Numbered from the stretch's first letter, positions 53,853 to 62,858 are shown. The stretch: 64,000 bases of DNA from Sulfitobacter sp. EhC04 (GCF_001650875.1 NZ_LXYI01000089.1:62001-126000); one strand, 5' to 3'. Numbers and translations: made by a program. The notes: a model not told the origin generated them from the sequence alone.

Positions 53853-54214
53853 GAAGAGCCCCCAATAATCCGCCAAAATTTTACTTCCCTAACTACCTGC
53901 CCGCGATGCTTCATATTCGCCAACGCCTGCCCTGTGCGCTTGTACGCCACGTCATAGGGCAACTCAGGACGCCTAGCCGCCACAACAGCCACAATATCCG
54001 GCAACGGCTTAGGGCCATCCCTGAGCGCGCCCATTATCATTAGCGACATGTGACCACGCTTTGCCACGTCACCACGTTTGGCGGGCAGCACAGCGGGCAT
54101 GTGGACGCCACGCAGGGCCAGCAGGGCTTCAACCTGTGCTAAGCCCTCGCGCCGTTCTCGAATTGTCAGCTTACGTAGCGCTAGTAGCGCGTTATCTATG
54201 GATCGTTCCTGCAT
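53849..54214 (-). CDS. hypothetical winged-helix-like protein (transposon passenger)
   Basis: About 121 residues from ATG 54214, or 127 from GTG 54232. No family named. The N-terminal half is helical (SIDNALLALRKLTIRERREG). The C-terminal half reads GALRDGPKPLPDIVAVVAAR, then KRTGQALANMKHRGQVVRE, consistent with a winged helix-turn-helix. It runs toward the PemK-like gene and starts 45 bp inside the right terminal repeat. Possible DNA-binding role only. Confidence 0.6.
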   Translation of the reverse strand: MQERSIDNALLALRKLTIRERREGLAQVEALLALRGVHMPAVLPAKRGDVAKRGHMSLMIMGALRDGPKPLPDIVAVVAARRPELPYDVAYKRTGQALANMKHRGQVVREVKFWRIIGGSS

Positions 54215-54258
54215 GGCCCTATTGTGATTCACATGGGCGCAGGATTCAGCTAGATTGT

Positions 54259-54282
54259 TGGTGCGTTTGATACATAAGGCCG
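54259..54282. repeat. right terminal inverted repeat of the transposon
   Basis: 24-bp reverse complement of 50983-51006 (ends GATACATAAGGCCG). It is immediately followed by the AATATTTA duplication. Confidence 0.92.
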
Positions 54283-54290
54283 AATATTTA
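54283..54290. repeat. right target-site duplication
   Basis: AATATTTA, copy of 50975-50982, followed by the host sequence CGGCCAAAAAG that leads to the argG stop codon. Confidence 0.88.
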
Positions 54291-54313
54291 CGGCCAAAAA
54301 GAACGGGGGCCGC

Positions 54314-55534
54314 TCAGCCCTTCATGCGCTTGTCGCGGGCGGCCAGCAGCTTCAGGCGCAGCGCATTGAGCTGGATGAATCCTGCGGCATCTTTCTGGTC
54401 ATAGGCGCCTGCGTCATCCTCGAAAGTCACATGTGCCTCTGAATAGAGCGAGTGATCGGACCAGCGGCCCACGGTGCGTGCGTGACCCTTGTAGAGTTTC
54501 AGGCGCACGGTGCCGGTGACATGGGTCTGGCTGGCGTCGATGGCGGCCTGCAACATGCTGCGTTCGGGGCTGAACCAGAAACCATTGTAGATCAGTTCGG
54601 CATAGCGGGGCATCAACTCGTCCTTGAGGTGCATGGCCCCCCGGTCGAGCGTGATGGATTCAATGCCGCGATGCGCCTCAAGCAGCAGGGTGCCACCGGG
54701 GGTTTCATAGATACCACGGGATTTCATGCCGACAAAACGGCCCTCAACCAGGTCAAGGCGACCGCAGCCGTGTTTCCCGCCCAACTCGTTGAGCTTGGTC
54801 AGGATCGTGGCGGGCGACATCGCCTCGCCGTTGATGCTGACTGCATCGCCGCGTTCAAAGCCGATTTCGACGTATTCCGGCGTATCGGGGGCCTTTTCAG
54901 GATCAACCGTGCGCTGGTAGACATACTCGGGCGCGTCGATGGCCGGGTCTTCCAGCACCTTGCCCTCGGAGGAGGTGTGCAGCAGGTTGGCATCCACGCT
55001 GAAGGGGGCCTCCCCGCGCTTGTCCTTGGCGACGGGGATCTGGTTCTTTTCGGCAAACTCCAGCAGCTTGGTGCGGCTCGACAGATCCCATTCGCGCCAG
55101 GGGGCGATGACCTTGATATCCGGGTTCAGGGCATAGGCTGCCAGTTCAAACCGTACCTGGTCGTTGCCCTTGCCGGTCGCACCGTGGGCCACGGCATCGG
55201 CCCCGGTTTCGGCGGCAATTTCCACCAGACGTTTGGAGATCAGCGGGCGGGCGATGGAGGTGCCCAGCAGGTACAGCCCTTCGTAGACCGCATTGGCGCG
55301 GAACATCGGAAAGACGAAGTCGCGCACGAATTCCTCGCGCACGTCCTCGACGTAAATCTCGGAAGCGCCCATCATCTCGGCCTTCTTGCGGGCGGGTTCC
55401 AGTTCTTCCCCCTGACCGAGGTCGGCGGTGAAGGTCACGACCTCGCAGCCGTATTCGGTTTGCAGCCACTTGAGGATGATCGAGGTATCAAGGCCGCCGG
55501 AGTAGGCGAGCACGACTTTCTTGGGCGCGGACAT
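54314..55534 (-). CDS. argG: argininosuccinate synthase
   Basis: Condenses citrulline and aspartate to argininosuccinate with ATP, penultimate step of arginine biosynthesis. The PP-loop SGGLDTS is near residue 11. The conserved [16 protein letters not shown] and [14 protein letters not shown] (here [10 protein letters not shown]) blocks are present. Length 406 residues, normal. It stands alone on the leftward strand, divergent from ilvA. Its 3' side is where the transposon landed. Confidence 0.97.
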   Translation of the reverse strand: MSAPKKVVLAYSGGLDTSIILKWLQTEYGCEVVTFTADLGQGEELEPARKKAEMMGASEIYVEDVREEFVRDFVFPMFRANAVYEGLYLLGTSIARPLISKRLVEIAAETGADAVAHGATGKGNDQVRFELAAYALNPDIKVIAPWREWDLSSRTKLLEFAEKNQIPVAKDKRGEAPFSVDANLLHTSSEGKVLEDPAIDAPEYVYQRTVDPEKAPDTPEYVEIGFERGDAVSINGEAMSPATILTKLNELGGKHGCGRLDLVEGRFVGMKSRGIYETPGGTLLLEAHRGIESITLDRGAMHLKDELMPRYAELIYNGFWFSPERSMLQAAIDASQTHVTGTVRLKLYKGHARTVGRWSDHSLYSEAHVTFEDDAGAYDQKDAAGFIQLNALRLKLLAARDKRMKG

Positions 55535-55662
55535 GGATGGTTCCTTTCTGACTTGGATCGCGGGGTATCCGGTTTTGCGATCACGGGCAAGATCAGCTTG
55601 CCGCGTTGACCTGTGCGGCCCGCGCGCCTATCGAGTTTGAACGCAAGCTGGGGACAGGTGGT

Positions 55663-56895
55663 ATGACAGAGAATTTTCAGGCAATGGCCACACTGGCGAC
55701 AGCCAAGATGCGGCAGGTGTTTCCTGCCACGCCGCTTTTGCGCAATGAACTGCTGTCGGAGCGGTTCGGGGCGGACATCTGGCTCAAACGCGAAGACCTG
55801 AGCCCGGTCCGGTCCTACAAGCTGCGTGGGGCTTTCAACGCGATGCGGAAGGTGATTCCCGACCAGCAGCTTTTTGTCTGCGCCTCTGCGGGCAATCATG
55901 CGCAGGGCGTCGCTTTCATGTGCCGTTATTTCAATGTGCGCGGCGTCATCTTCATGCCGGTGACGACACCTGAGCAAAAGATACTGAAGACGCGGATGTT
56001 TGGTGGTGATGCGGTCGAGGTGAAACTCGTTGGGGATTATTTCGACAAGACGCTGACCGCGGCACAGCAGTTCTGCGCGCAGGAGGGGGCGCATTTTCTG
56101 TCTCCCTTTGACGATGAGGACGTGATCGAGGGACAAGCCTCTGTCGCCGTCGAGATCGAACAGGAATTGGGTCGCGCGCCGGATCACATCATCCTGCCGG
56201 TCGGCGGGGGCGGTCTGTCTGCGGGAACGCGCAGCTATTTCGGCAATGATTGCACCTATACCTTCGTCGAACCATCTGGCGCGAAAAGCCTTGCCGCCGC
56301 CCTGGCCGAGGGCAAGCCGGTGGATGTGTCGCCGATCAATTCCTTTGTCGACGGCGCTGCGGTTGCCAAGATCGGCGCACGCACCTTTGCCCGTCTGGCA
56401 GGTGTGTCGCCGGATGACGTGATCGACCTGCCAGAGGACCGCATTTGTCAGACCATTGTTGAAATGCTGAACGTCGAGGGGATCGTGCTGGAACCCGCAG
56501 GTGCCATGGCGATCGAGGCGCTGGACGATGTGGCAGAACAGATCAGGGGAAAGACCGTCGTTTGTATCACATCCGGCGGCAATTTCGATTTCGAGCGGTT
56601 GCCGGAGGTCAAGGAACGCGCGCAGCGCTACGCGGGGCTGAAGAAGTATTTCATCCTGCGTCTGCCGCAGCGTCCCGGTGCCCTGCGGGATTTTCTGGAC
56701 CGGCTTGGTCCGGCAGACAACATCACCCGGTTTGAGTACATGAAGAAATCGGCGCGCAACTTCGGCTCTGTTCTGATCGGGATAGAGACTGACGCGCCCC
56801 AGAATTTTCCCGCCATGTTTCGGCGGATCGAAGAGGCCGGGTTCACATATACCGACATCACCAATGACGATACACTGGCGCAATTCGTGATCTGA
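55663..56895 (+). CDS. ilvA: threonine ammonia-lyase (biosynthetic threonine dehydratase)
   Basis: PLP enzyme converting threonine to 2-oxobutanoate for isoleucine synthesis. The Schiff-base lysine is K53 in VRSYKLRGAF. SAGNHAQGVAF and the glycine loop PVGGGGLSAG bind phosphate. The C-terminal approximately 90 residues (LKKYFILRLPQRPGALRDFL onward) are one ACT-like regulatory domain, shorter than the E. coli double ACT form, giving 410 residues. ATG 55663 follows GGGACAGGTGG. It precedes the SDR gene by 11 bases. Confidence 0.94.
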   Translation: MTENFQAMATLATAKMRQVFPATPLLRNELLSERFGADIWLKREDLSPVRSYKLRGAFNAMRKVIPDQQLFVCASAGNHAQGVAFMCRYFNVRGVIFMPVTTPEQKILKTRMFGGDAVEVKLVGDYFDKTLTAAQQFCAQEGAHFLSPFDDEDVIEGQASVAVEIEQELGRAPDHIILPVGGGGLSAGTRSYFGNDCTYTFVEPSGAKSLAAALAEGKPVDVSPINSFVDGAAVAKIGARTFARLAGVSPDDVIDLPEDRICQTIVEMLNVEGIVLEPAGAMAIEALDDVAEQIRGKTVVCITSGGNFDFERLPEVKERAQRYAGLKKYFILRLPQRPGALRDFLDRLGPADNITRFEYMKKSARNFGSVLIGIETDAPQNFPAMFRRIEEAGFTYTDITNDDTLAQFVI

Positions 56896-56906
56896 GGGGA
56901 GAGAAG

Positions 56907-57719
56907 ATGAAGTTCGAGGGGAGTTCGGTTGTCATCACCGGTGCAGGCAGTGGCATTGGTGCTGCGATTGCGCGTGCGGCAGCGGCCAAGGGCGCGCGGG
57001 TCTGTGTTTCTGACATTGATGGCGACAAGGCCCGGCAGGTCGCAAAGGAGATCGGCGGCATTGCCGTTGCCTGCGATGTCACGGATGAGGCGGCGATACA
57101 AAACCTGATCGAAACAGCCAAGGCGGCGCATGGCGCGGTGGACATCTATGTCTCTAACGCGGGGCTTGGGCGGGGCGACCCTTTGCATGCGGCATCCCAG
57201 ACGAATGCAGATTGGACGCTGAACTGGAACGTGCATGTGATGGCCCATGTCTATGCCGCCCGCGCGTTACTGCCCGAGATGATTGCGCGCGGCAGTGGTC
57301 ATCTTGTCAACGTGGCCTCGGCGGCGGGGCTGTTGAACCAGATTGGCGATGCCGCCTATTCAGCGACAAAACACGCTGCTGTCAGCTTTGCGGAGTCGCT
57401 TGCGATCACCCATGGGGCCGATGGCATCGGGGCTTCCGTGGTCTGCCCGCAGTATGTCGCGACGCCCCTGTTGGGAATGAGCGATGCAGACGCGGATCAG
57501 GGTGCGTCGCTTTTGACCGCCGATGACGTTGCACAGGCCGTGATCACCGGGGTCGAGGAGGGCCGCTTTCTGATCCTGTCGCACCCTGCCGTTCAGGGAT
57601 TTGCGGTGCATCGGGCAAAGGATCACGACCGCTGGATTGCCGGTATGCAGGCGCTGCGGGCAAAGGCGCTGGAAACATTTGGCGAAATCAGGGTTCAGGA
57701 GTTTTACAAGCTGGTCTGA
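56907..57719 (+). CDS. SDR-family NAD(P)-dependent oxidoreductase
   Basis: 270 residues. The cofactor loop TGAGSGIG, SNAG, and catalytic Tyr/Lys in YSATKHAAVSFAESLA are normal. The C-terminal approximately 50 residues extend beyond the core. It follows ilvA by 11 bases and is likely in the same transcript. Its 3' end overlaps the convergent Hpt gene by 16 bases. Substrate unknown. Confidence 0.87.
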   Translation: MKFEGSSVVITGAGSGIGAAIARAAAAKGARVCVSDIDGDKARQVAKEIGGIAVACDVTDEAAIQNLIETAKAAHGAVDIYVSNAGLGRGDPLHAASQTNADWTLNWNVHVMAHVYAARALLPEMIARGSGHLVNVASAAGLLNQIGDAAYSATKHAAVSFAESLAITHGADGIGASVVCPQYVATPLLGMSDADADQGASLLTADDVAQAVITGVEEGRFLILSHPAVQGFAVHRAKDHDRWIAGMQALRAKALETFGEIRVQEFYKLV

Positions 57720-58048
57720 TCGTCGAAAGCAGTGGGCAAGGCGGCAAGGAAAGCCGCCTTGGACATCGCATAGGCTGACAGGATTGGCTGGAGGTCGACC
57801 TGGCTGGCCTCGCCCTGCGCGGCGCGGGTTTCACCACTTTGACAGAGATCGGAGAACCTGGTGAATCCCAGGTTCAGCGCGCTGCCCTTAAGCAGATGAA
57901 GGTCTTCTTCCACGGATACGGGCGACTGACCGCTGGCCAGCCGCGCTGTCACCTCTTCGACTTCCTCGATGAAAAGCGCGACGATGTCGTCAAAATCTTC
58001 TGCCCCGACTTCATCGCGCAGTCTTGTTACCTGATCCCAGTCAATCAT
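57704..58048 (-). CDS. Hpt-domain phosphotransfer protein
   Basis: 114 residues. The phospho-accepting His is H51 in EEDLHLLKGSALNLGF, a standard Hpt signature. The whole protein is one four-helix bundle. The gene is divergent from the response regulator-phosphatase at 58235, so it probably exchanges phosphate with that receiver. Start choice is unusual: two tandem 16-bp copies (58034-58049, 58050-58065) both begin with the ATG; the inner one (58048) is in frame. Confidence 0.87.
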   Translation of the reverse strand: MIDWDQVTRLRDEVGAEDFDDIVALFIEEVEEVTARLASGQSPVSVEEDLHLLKGSALNLGFTRFSDLCQSGETRAAQGEASQVDLQPILSAYAMSKAAFLAALPTAFDDQTSL

Positions 58049-58065
58049 TATCCCAGTCAATCATT
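58034..58065. repeat. tandem duplication covering the Hpt start codon
   Basis: Two exact 16-bp copies in tandem (58034-58049 and 58050-58065). On the gene strand each contains ATGATTGACTGGGAT. Because 16 is not a multiple of 3, the outer ATG (58064) opens only a 7-codon reading frame ending at 58041, overlapping the true start. The GGAGG at 58074-58078 is spaced 9 bases before the outer ATG. Confidence 0.85.
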
Positions 58066-58234
58066 CACCTGTTCCTCCGGCCCTGGCAGGATGAAGCTCA
58101 AAGATGAATAATTTCTTTGCAATCCTGGACCGTTTGACACGGTTTTTACCATTTAGAGCCTCTTAATCTGTCTGGTTCAATGGTGGTGCATTCCGAACCA
58201 GATAATGCAGCCGAACCAGAGATCGTAGCAGAAA

Positions 58235-59515
58235 ATGAGGAAATTCACGGCGGCCAGGCCTCCCGAAACGCCGGCCGACAGCCCTGTTTCAAAGACCCGG
58301 ATCCTGGTCGTCGATGACAGCCGGCTTCAGCGGCGTATTCTGGCGGGTTCATTGGTAAGATGGGGTTACGAGGTCGTCGAGGCGGCCTCGGGCGAGAAAG
58401 CGTTGCAGCTTTGCGTCGAAAATCTTCCCGACCTGATCCTGAGCGACTGGATGATGCCCGGCATGACCGGGCTGGAGTTCTGCCGCGCCCTGCGCGATCT
58501 ACCTGGCGAACAATTCGCCTATTTCATCCTCCTGACCTCCAAGAAAGAAAAGGAAGAGGTGGCGGTGGGCCTGCATTCCGGTGCAGATGACTTCTTGTCG
58601 AAGCCCGTGGACAATGCCGAGTTGCGGGCCCGCATCACGGCGGGTGAACGCATTATCAACACGCAGCGGCAGTTGAGCCGCAGCAACCAGATGATCCGCG
58701 ACACCCTTGCAGAGCTTCAGGGACTTTATGATTCGCTCGACAAGGATCTGCTGGAAGCCAAGAAGCTGCAGCAATCCCTTTTGCCCGAACGGCACAGGGT
58801 CTTTCGGGGCGGTACGTTGTCTTTGTTGCTGCGGTCCAGCGGGCATGTCGGTGGCGATCTGGTTGGCTTTTTCGAAGCCGGGCCGCGAAAGCTGGGACTG
58901 TTCGGGATAGACGTTTCCGGCCATGGCATCAGCTCTGCGTTAATGACCGCGCGCCTGGCGGGCTACCTTTCTGCGTCGTCTCCCGGTCAGAACGTGGCGC
59001 TGACCCCGGACGGTGAGGGCGGCTTTGTTGCCAGGCCCCCGGCACAGGCCATTCAGTCCATCAACGAGCTGGTGCTGAACGAGATGGAGACGGAGCATTA
59101 CTTTACCCTGATGCTGGCCATAGTCGATCTGGACAGCGGTCTGGTTCAGATTGCGCAGGCGGGGCACCCGCACCCCGTGGTCCGCCGCAAGAACGGTGAT
59201 ATCGAACAGTTTGGCACGGGTGGTTTTCCGGTCGGGCTGATCAGCGGCGTGTCTTATCAGCAATTCGACATTCAGATGCGCGCGGGCGACAGGTTGTTGA
59301 TCCTGTCGGATGGGTTCACCGAATGCCCCGACCAGACCGGCCAGATGCTGGGCGAAGACGGGCTGGAGGATATCATCGCCAGCCTAGGCGACATGCATGA
59401 TGAGGCGTTTCTGTCGGGCCTAATGTGGAAATTGTCCGAATACGCAGGCGCGACCGATTTTTCCGACGACCTGTCTGGCATCATGTTCCAGTTGAATGAT
59501 CCTGCGCTTAGCTGA
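58235..59515 (+). CDS. response regulator fused to a SpoIIE/PP2C-type phosphatase
   Basis: 426 residues. The receiver domain (about 21-135) has the acidic pair VVDDS, phosphoryl Asp D71 in LILSDWMMPGMTG and Lys K123 in LSKPVDN. A linker helix (about 140-185) leads to a PP2C/SpoIIE phosphatase (about 195-420) with GGDLVGFFE, GIDVSGHGISSAL and a final DFSDDLSGIMFQL, where the acidic metal ligands lie. It probably dephosphorylates an anti-sigma antagonist or similar target when the receiver is phosphorylated by the Hpt partner. ATG 58235 taken. Confidence 0.9.
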   Translation: MRKFTAARPPETPADSPVSKTRILVVDDSRLQRRILAGSLVRWGYEVVEAASGEKALQLCVENLPDLILSDWMMPGMTGLEFCRALRDLPGEQFAYFILLTSKKEKEEVAVGLHSGADDFLSKPVDNAELRARITAGERIINTQRQLSRSNQMIRDTLAELQGLYDSLDKDLLEAKKLQQSLLPERHRVFRGGTLSLLLRSSGHVGGDLVGFFEAGPRKLGLFGIDVSGHGISSALMTARLAGYLSASSPGQNVALTPDGEGGFVARPPAQAIQSINELVLNEMETEHYFTLMLAIVDLDSGLVQIAQAGHPHPVVRRKNGDIEQFGTGGFPVGLISGVSYQQFDIQMRAGDRLLILSDGFTECPDQTGQMLGEDGLEDIIASLGDMHDEAFLSGLMWKLSEYAGATDFSDDLSGIMFQLNDPALS

Positions 59516-59951
59516 GCCCAAGGTAACGCTGAAACATCATCCGGTCGCCGTCATTTCCCAGATTTTCGATACATTCGGAGGCAGAGAGCACCAGGGTGAC
59601 GTGATCCGGCTCTGTCGGCGGGGCCAATTCGCGCACTGGATGGGCGATATAGACCGTACACAGCTTTTCGGCCCAGATGTCATATTCCGGCATGAAGACG
59701 AAGCGCCGGAACGCGCCCAGCCGACGGGGTGCCGCGATACGCCATCCGGTTTCCTCCATCACTTCGCGGTGCAGGGCGTGCAGTGGCGATTCGCCCGGAT
59801 CAATCCCGCCGCCGGGCAGTTGCACGTCGATTTCCGGGGTCACCTGCGCGGTCATCAGGAAACGGGTCTTGAGTGGCAGAATCGCATAGGCCCCCGGCCG
59901 CAGACGGTAGAACCGGTTCTTTTGCGGTGGCATGCCCATACGCCTGATCAT
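59508..59951 (-). CDS. NUDIX hydrolase
   Basis: 147 residues. A perfect NUDIX box reads GGGIDPGESPLHALHREVME followed by ETGW. The N-terminus MIRRMGMPPQKNRFYRLRPG resembles the small ADP-ribose/diphosphate hydrolases. ATG 59951 is used because upstream residues have no family character. The stop overlaps the response regulator gene end by 8 bases. Substrate not assigned. Confidence 0.9.
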   Translation of the reverse strand: MIRRMGMPPQKNRFYRLRPGAYAILPLKTRFLMTAQVTPEIDVQLPGGGIDPGESPLHALHREVMEETGWRIAAPRRLGAFRRFVFMPEYDIWAEKLCTVYIAHPVRELAPPTEPDHVTLVLSASECIENLGNDGDRMMFQRYLGLS

Positions 59952-60028
59952 GACCGTCCCCTTTATCCTCGGGTTGTCGCTCCTATATAGACGCGGTATG
60001 CCAAGCGACCCGCGATAAGGAAACCCCC

Positions 60029-61027
60029 ATGACCTCTCCCTCCCTGCCAGGAAACAAGATCGCCTGGGATGACAGCGTATTGCCGTTTCAACTGGACCAT
60101 TCGAACATCCGTGGCCGCGTGGCCCGTCTGGATGGCGTGCTGGAAGGGGTGCTGCGCCAGCACAATTACCCGCCGCAGGTCGAGGCGCTGGTGGCAGAGA
60201 TGGCATTGCTGACCGCCCTGATCGGCCAAACGATCAAGCTGCGCTGGAAACTGTCCCTGCAGGTGCAGTCGAAAGGTGCGGTGCGGATGATCGCCACCGA
60301 TTATTACGCGCCAGAGGCTGACGGCAAATCGGCCCGTATCAGAGCCTATGCCAGTTATGATGCGGATCGGCTGACAGATGCTGCCCCCTTCGAACAGGTG
60401 GGTGAAGGGTACTTTGCGATCATGATCGACCAGGGCAAGGGGATGACCCCTTACCAGGGCATTACACCCTTGAGCGGGGGTTCCATTGCGGCCTGCGCCG
60501 AGGCATATTTTGCCCAGTCAGAGCAGTTGCCGACCCGGTTCTCGCTCAGCTTTGGCCGCTCTTCCGGCCCGGATGTGGCCGAACACTGGCGCGCGGGTGG
60601 TGTGATGCTGCAACATATGCCCAAGGCATCGCCATTTGCGGCCAAGGGCGAAGGCACCGGCGAGGTGTTGCAGGCCCACGACCTTGTCCACGGAGAGGAT
60701 GAGGAAAACTGGAACCGGGTGAATGTCCTGCTCGATACGGTTGAGGACCTGGAACTGATCGGGCCAAGTGTCCCGCCCACGGATCTTTTGCTGCGGCTGT
60801 TTCACGAGGAACAGCCAAGGGTGTTTGATGCGCAGGCCGTTCGTTTTGGCTGTAGCTGTTCCGAGGACAAGGTGCGCCAAAGCCTTTCGATCTATTCGGC
60901 CAGGGACATCGAAAAAATGACCACGGATGAGGGGCGAGTCACGGCGGATTGTCAATTTTGCGGTGCCCATTACGATCTCGACCCGGCCACAGTCGGTTTC
61001 GAGGCGGAAGGGCAGAATGACAATTGA
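60029..61027 (+). CDS. hslO: redox-regulated chaperone Hsp33
   Basis: 332 residues. Hsp33 is activated by oxidation that releases zinc and unfolds its C-terminus. The four zinc cysteines appear as FGCSCSEDKV and CQFCGAHY near residues 275 and 308. The N-terminal fold carries LIGQTIKLRWKLSLQVQSKG. The ATG at 60029 is used, 77 bases after the divergent NUDIX start. The 3' end overlaps the next NUDIX gene by 11 bases. Confidence 0.95.
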   Translation: MTSPSLPGNKIAWDDSVLPFQLDHSNIRGRVARLDGVLEGVLRQHNYPPQVEALVAEMALLTALIGQTIKLRWKLSLQVQSKGAVRMIATDYYAPEADGKSARIRAYASYDADRLTDAAPFEQVGEGYFAIMIDQGKGMTPYQGITPLSGGSIAACAEAYFAQSEQLPTRFSLSFGRSSGPDVAEHWRAGGVMLQHMPKASPFAAKGEGTGEVLQAHDLVHGEDEENWNRVNVLLDTVEDLELIGPSVPPTDLLLRLFHEEQPRVFDAQAVRFGCSCSEDKVRQSLSIYSARDIEKMTTDEGRVTADCQFCGAHYDLDPATVGFEAEGQNDN

Positions 61028-61616
61028 TCAGATTGACCGCATCCGGGCGGCCTTGCTGCATCCGGGCGCGGCGACATCAGATTTCGACCTGAATCCCGAT
61101 GTGGTCTTGCCCGAGGGGCGTGTGTCGCGCCCCGCCGGGGTTCTGGCACCGATCCAGGTGGTCGATGGTCGGCTGGAACTGTTGTTGACAAAGCGATCCT
61201 CGGCTTTGAAGCATCATCCGGGCCAAATATCCTTTCCAGGTGGCAAACAGGACCCAGGTGATGTCGACAGCATTGCGGCCGCACTGCGCGAGGCGCACGA
61301 GGAAATCGGCTTGCCACCCGAGAATGTCGAGGTGTTGGGCACGTTGCCGCTTCATGATACGGTCACCAGCTTTGCTGTAACGCCGGTGATCGGCCTGATC
61401 AGGGACAGATTTGATATCAGACCAGAGCCCGGCGAAGTGGCAGAGGTGTTTTCCGTTCCGCTGTCGCATGTGCTGGACCCGGCGAATTACCTGGTTCAGT
61501 CCCGGCGATGGCGCGGCAGCCTGCGCCATTATTTCACCGTGCCTTACGGGCCCTATTACATTTGGGGCGCAACCGCGCGTATGTTGCGGGAATGGACAGA
61601 GCGGATGAAAACCTGA
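61017..61616 (+). CDS. CoA pyrophosphatase, NUDIX family
   Basis: 199 residues. LLTKRSSALKHHPGQISFPG is the CoA-diphosphatase signature, followed by GGKQDPGDVDSIAAALREAH and EEIG, a NUDIX box with D where E is usual. It hydrolyses CoA to 3',5'-ADP and phosphopantetheine in known relatives. The start lies within hslO, an overlap of 11 bases, and its end overlaps the CCA enzyme start by 25 bases. Confidence 0.92.
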   Translation: MTIDQIDRIRAALLHPGAATSDFDLNPDVVLPEGRVSRPAGVLAPIQVVDGRLELLLTKRSSALKHHPGQISFPGGKQDPGDVDSIAAALREAHEEIGLPPENVEVLGTLPLHDTVTSFAVTPVIGLIRDRFDIRPEPGEVAEVFSVPLSHVLDPANYLVQSRRWRGSLRHYFTVPYGPYYIWGATARMLREWTERMKT

Positions 61617-62770
61617 TTCCAGCCGATACCGAATGGCTGAAGGACCCCGCCGCGCAAGCGGTCTGCGCCGCTGTTACGGAAGTAGGCTTCAAAATCTATT
61701 TCGTGGGGGGGTGCGTGCGAAACGCCTTGCTGGGCGCAGCGGCAAGCGATGTGGATCTGGCGACAGATGCGCGACCCGAAGAAGTTATCGCATTGGTCGA
61801 AAAGGCCGGGATGCGGGCCGTTCCGACAGGGATCGACCACGGGACCGTGACTGTTGTGCGGGATGGCGCGGCATTCGAGGTTACGACCTTCCGGCGAGAT
61901 GTGGAAACGGACGGGCGTCGCGCGGTTGTCGCCTTTTCGAAGGATATCGCAGACGACGCGCGGCGGCGTGATTTCACCATGAACGCGCTTTATGCCTCGC
62001 CGCGAGGGTTGGTGGTGGACCCGTTGGGCGGTCTGCCCGACCTTTGGGCGCGGCGTGTACGGTTCATCGAAGATGCCGCCGCCCGCATTCGCGAAGATTA
62101 CCTTCGCATCCTGCGGTATTTTCGGTTTTCGGCCTATTTTGCGGACCTGTCCGGTGGTTTCGATCATGACACACTGGCGAGCATTTCAGAGAATTTGCCC
62201 GGTTTAGAGACACTTTCAGCCGAGAGGGTCGGGCAGGAGATCATCAAGCTGATGGCTGCCCCCGACCCGTCACAGGCTGTCGCCGTCATGAGGGCAATTG
62301 GCGTTTTGCACATCGTGCTGCCGGGCTGTGACGACAGGTTTCTGGGGCCTTATGTCCATCTGGAATCGACCTGCGAAATCAGCCCAGATTGGCGTGGCCG
62401 GTTTGCCGTTCTGGGTGGCGATGATATGGCGGACCGACTGCGCCTCAGCAAGTCGGATGCGCGACATCTCGCCTTGCTGCATCAGATCGGATGGATGGGT
62501 CCGCCCTTGGCCGAAGTCGCCTATCGCCAGGGTCAGGGCATTGCGGAACAGGTGATGTTGATGCGCTGTGCCATGATGGGCGAACCGCCGGAAAGCGGTT
62601 GGTTAGAGACGATTGAGATGGCTGCCCAGGCAGAATTTCCAGTCTCTGCCCGTGATCTTATGCCGACATATCAGGGGCCTGCGCTGGGCGCGCGTCTGGA
62701 AGAGTTGGAAAGCAAATGGATCGCCTCGGGATTTGCCCTGAGCCGAGAGGCATTGATTGGTACATTTTGA
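61592..62770 (+). CDS. CCA tRNA nucleotidyltransferase or poly(A) polymerase
   Basis: 392 residues of the class II nucleotidyltransferase superfamily. The GG motif is VGGCVRNALLG, with the catalytic Asp pair D53/D55 in SDVDLATDA. The stretch RRRDFTMNALYA and the RILRYFRF motif are diagnostic of the family. It either adds CCA to tRNA 3' ends or polyadenylates RNA, and sequence alone does not say which. Alphaproteobacteria often have a single such gene used for CCA. ATG 61592 (MDRADENL) is inside the upstream gene. Confidence 0.93.
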   Translation: MDRADENLIPADTEWLKDPAAQAVCAAVTEVGFKIYFVGGCVRNALLGAAASDVDLATDARPEEVIALVEKAGMRAVPTGIDHGTVTVVRDGAAFEVTTFRRDVETDGRRAVVAFSKDIADDARRRDFTMNALYASPRGLVVDPLGGLPDLWARRVRFIEDAAARIREDYLRILRYFRFSAYFADLSGGFDHDTLASISENLPGLETLSAERVGQEIIKLMAAPDPSQAVAVMRAIGVLHIVLPGCDDRFLGPYVHLESTCEISPDWRGRFAVLGGDDMADRLRLSKSDARHLALLHQIGWMGPPLAEVAYRQGQGIAEQVMLMRCAMMGEPPESGWLETIEMAAQAEFPVSARDLMPTYQGPALGARLEELESKWIASGFALSREALIGTF

Positions 62771-62831
62771 GGTCTCGACAGGCGAGAGATCATCCAATAG
62801 ATGTAAATGCATAAACTTGGAGGGTTGCAAA

Positions 62832-62858
62832 ATGTACCGCGGGATCTGGTTCAGATAA
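62832..62858 (+). CDS. possible 8-residue leader ORF
   Basis: MYRGIWFR followed by TAA, with GGAGGG at 62819-62824 seven bases before its ATG, in the 165-bp gap before the ABC exporter. A genuine short leader peptide or a chance match; nothing else supports it. Confidence 0.25.
   Translation: MYRGIWFR

Larger units (their letters stand above)
50983..54282 (+). mobile_element. IS1595-family composite transposon with passenger genes (3,300 bp)
   Basis: Bounded by 24-bp perfect inverted repeats (50983-51006 and 54259-54282, starting CGGCCTTATG) and an 8-bp duplication AATATTTA. It carries one IS1595-type transposase (52099-53061) and five other genes: a membrane protein and a small HTH protein left of it, and a three-gene group (small ORF, PemK/MazF-like, HTH-like) right of it. 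The left passenger genes look more AT-rich than the host. Removing the element and one duplication rejoins the sequence CCCGGGAATATTTACGGCC as an uninterrupted host gene end. Confidence 0.9.
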
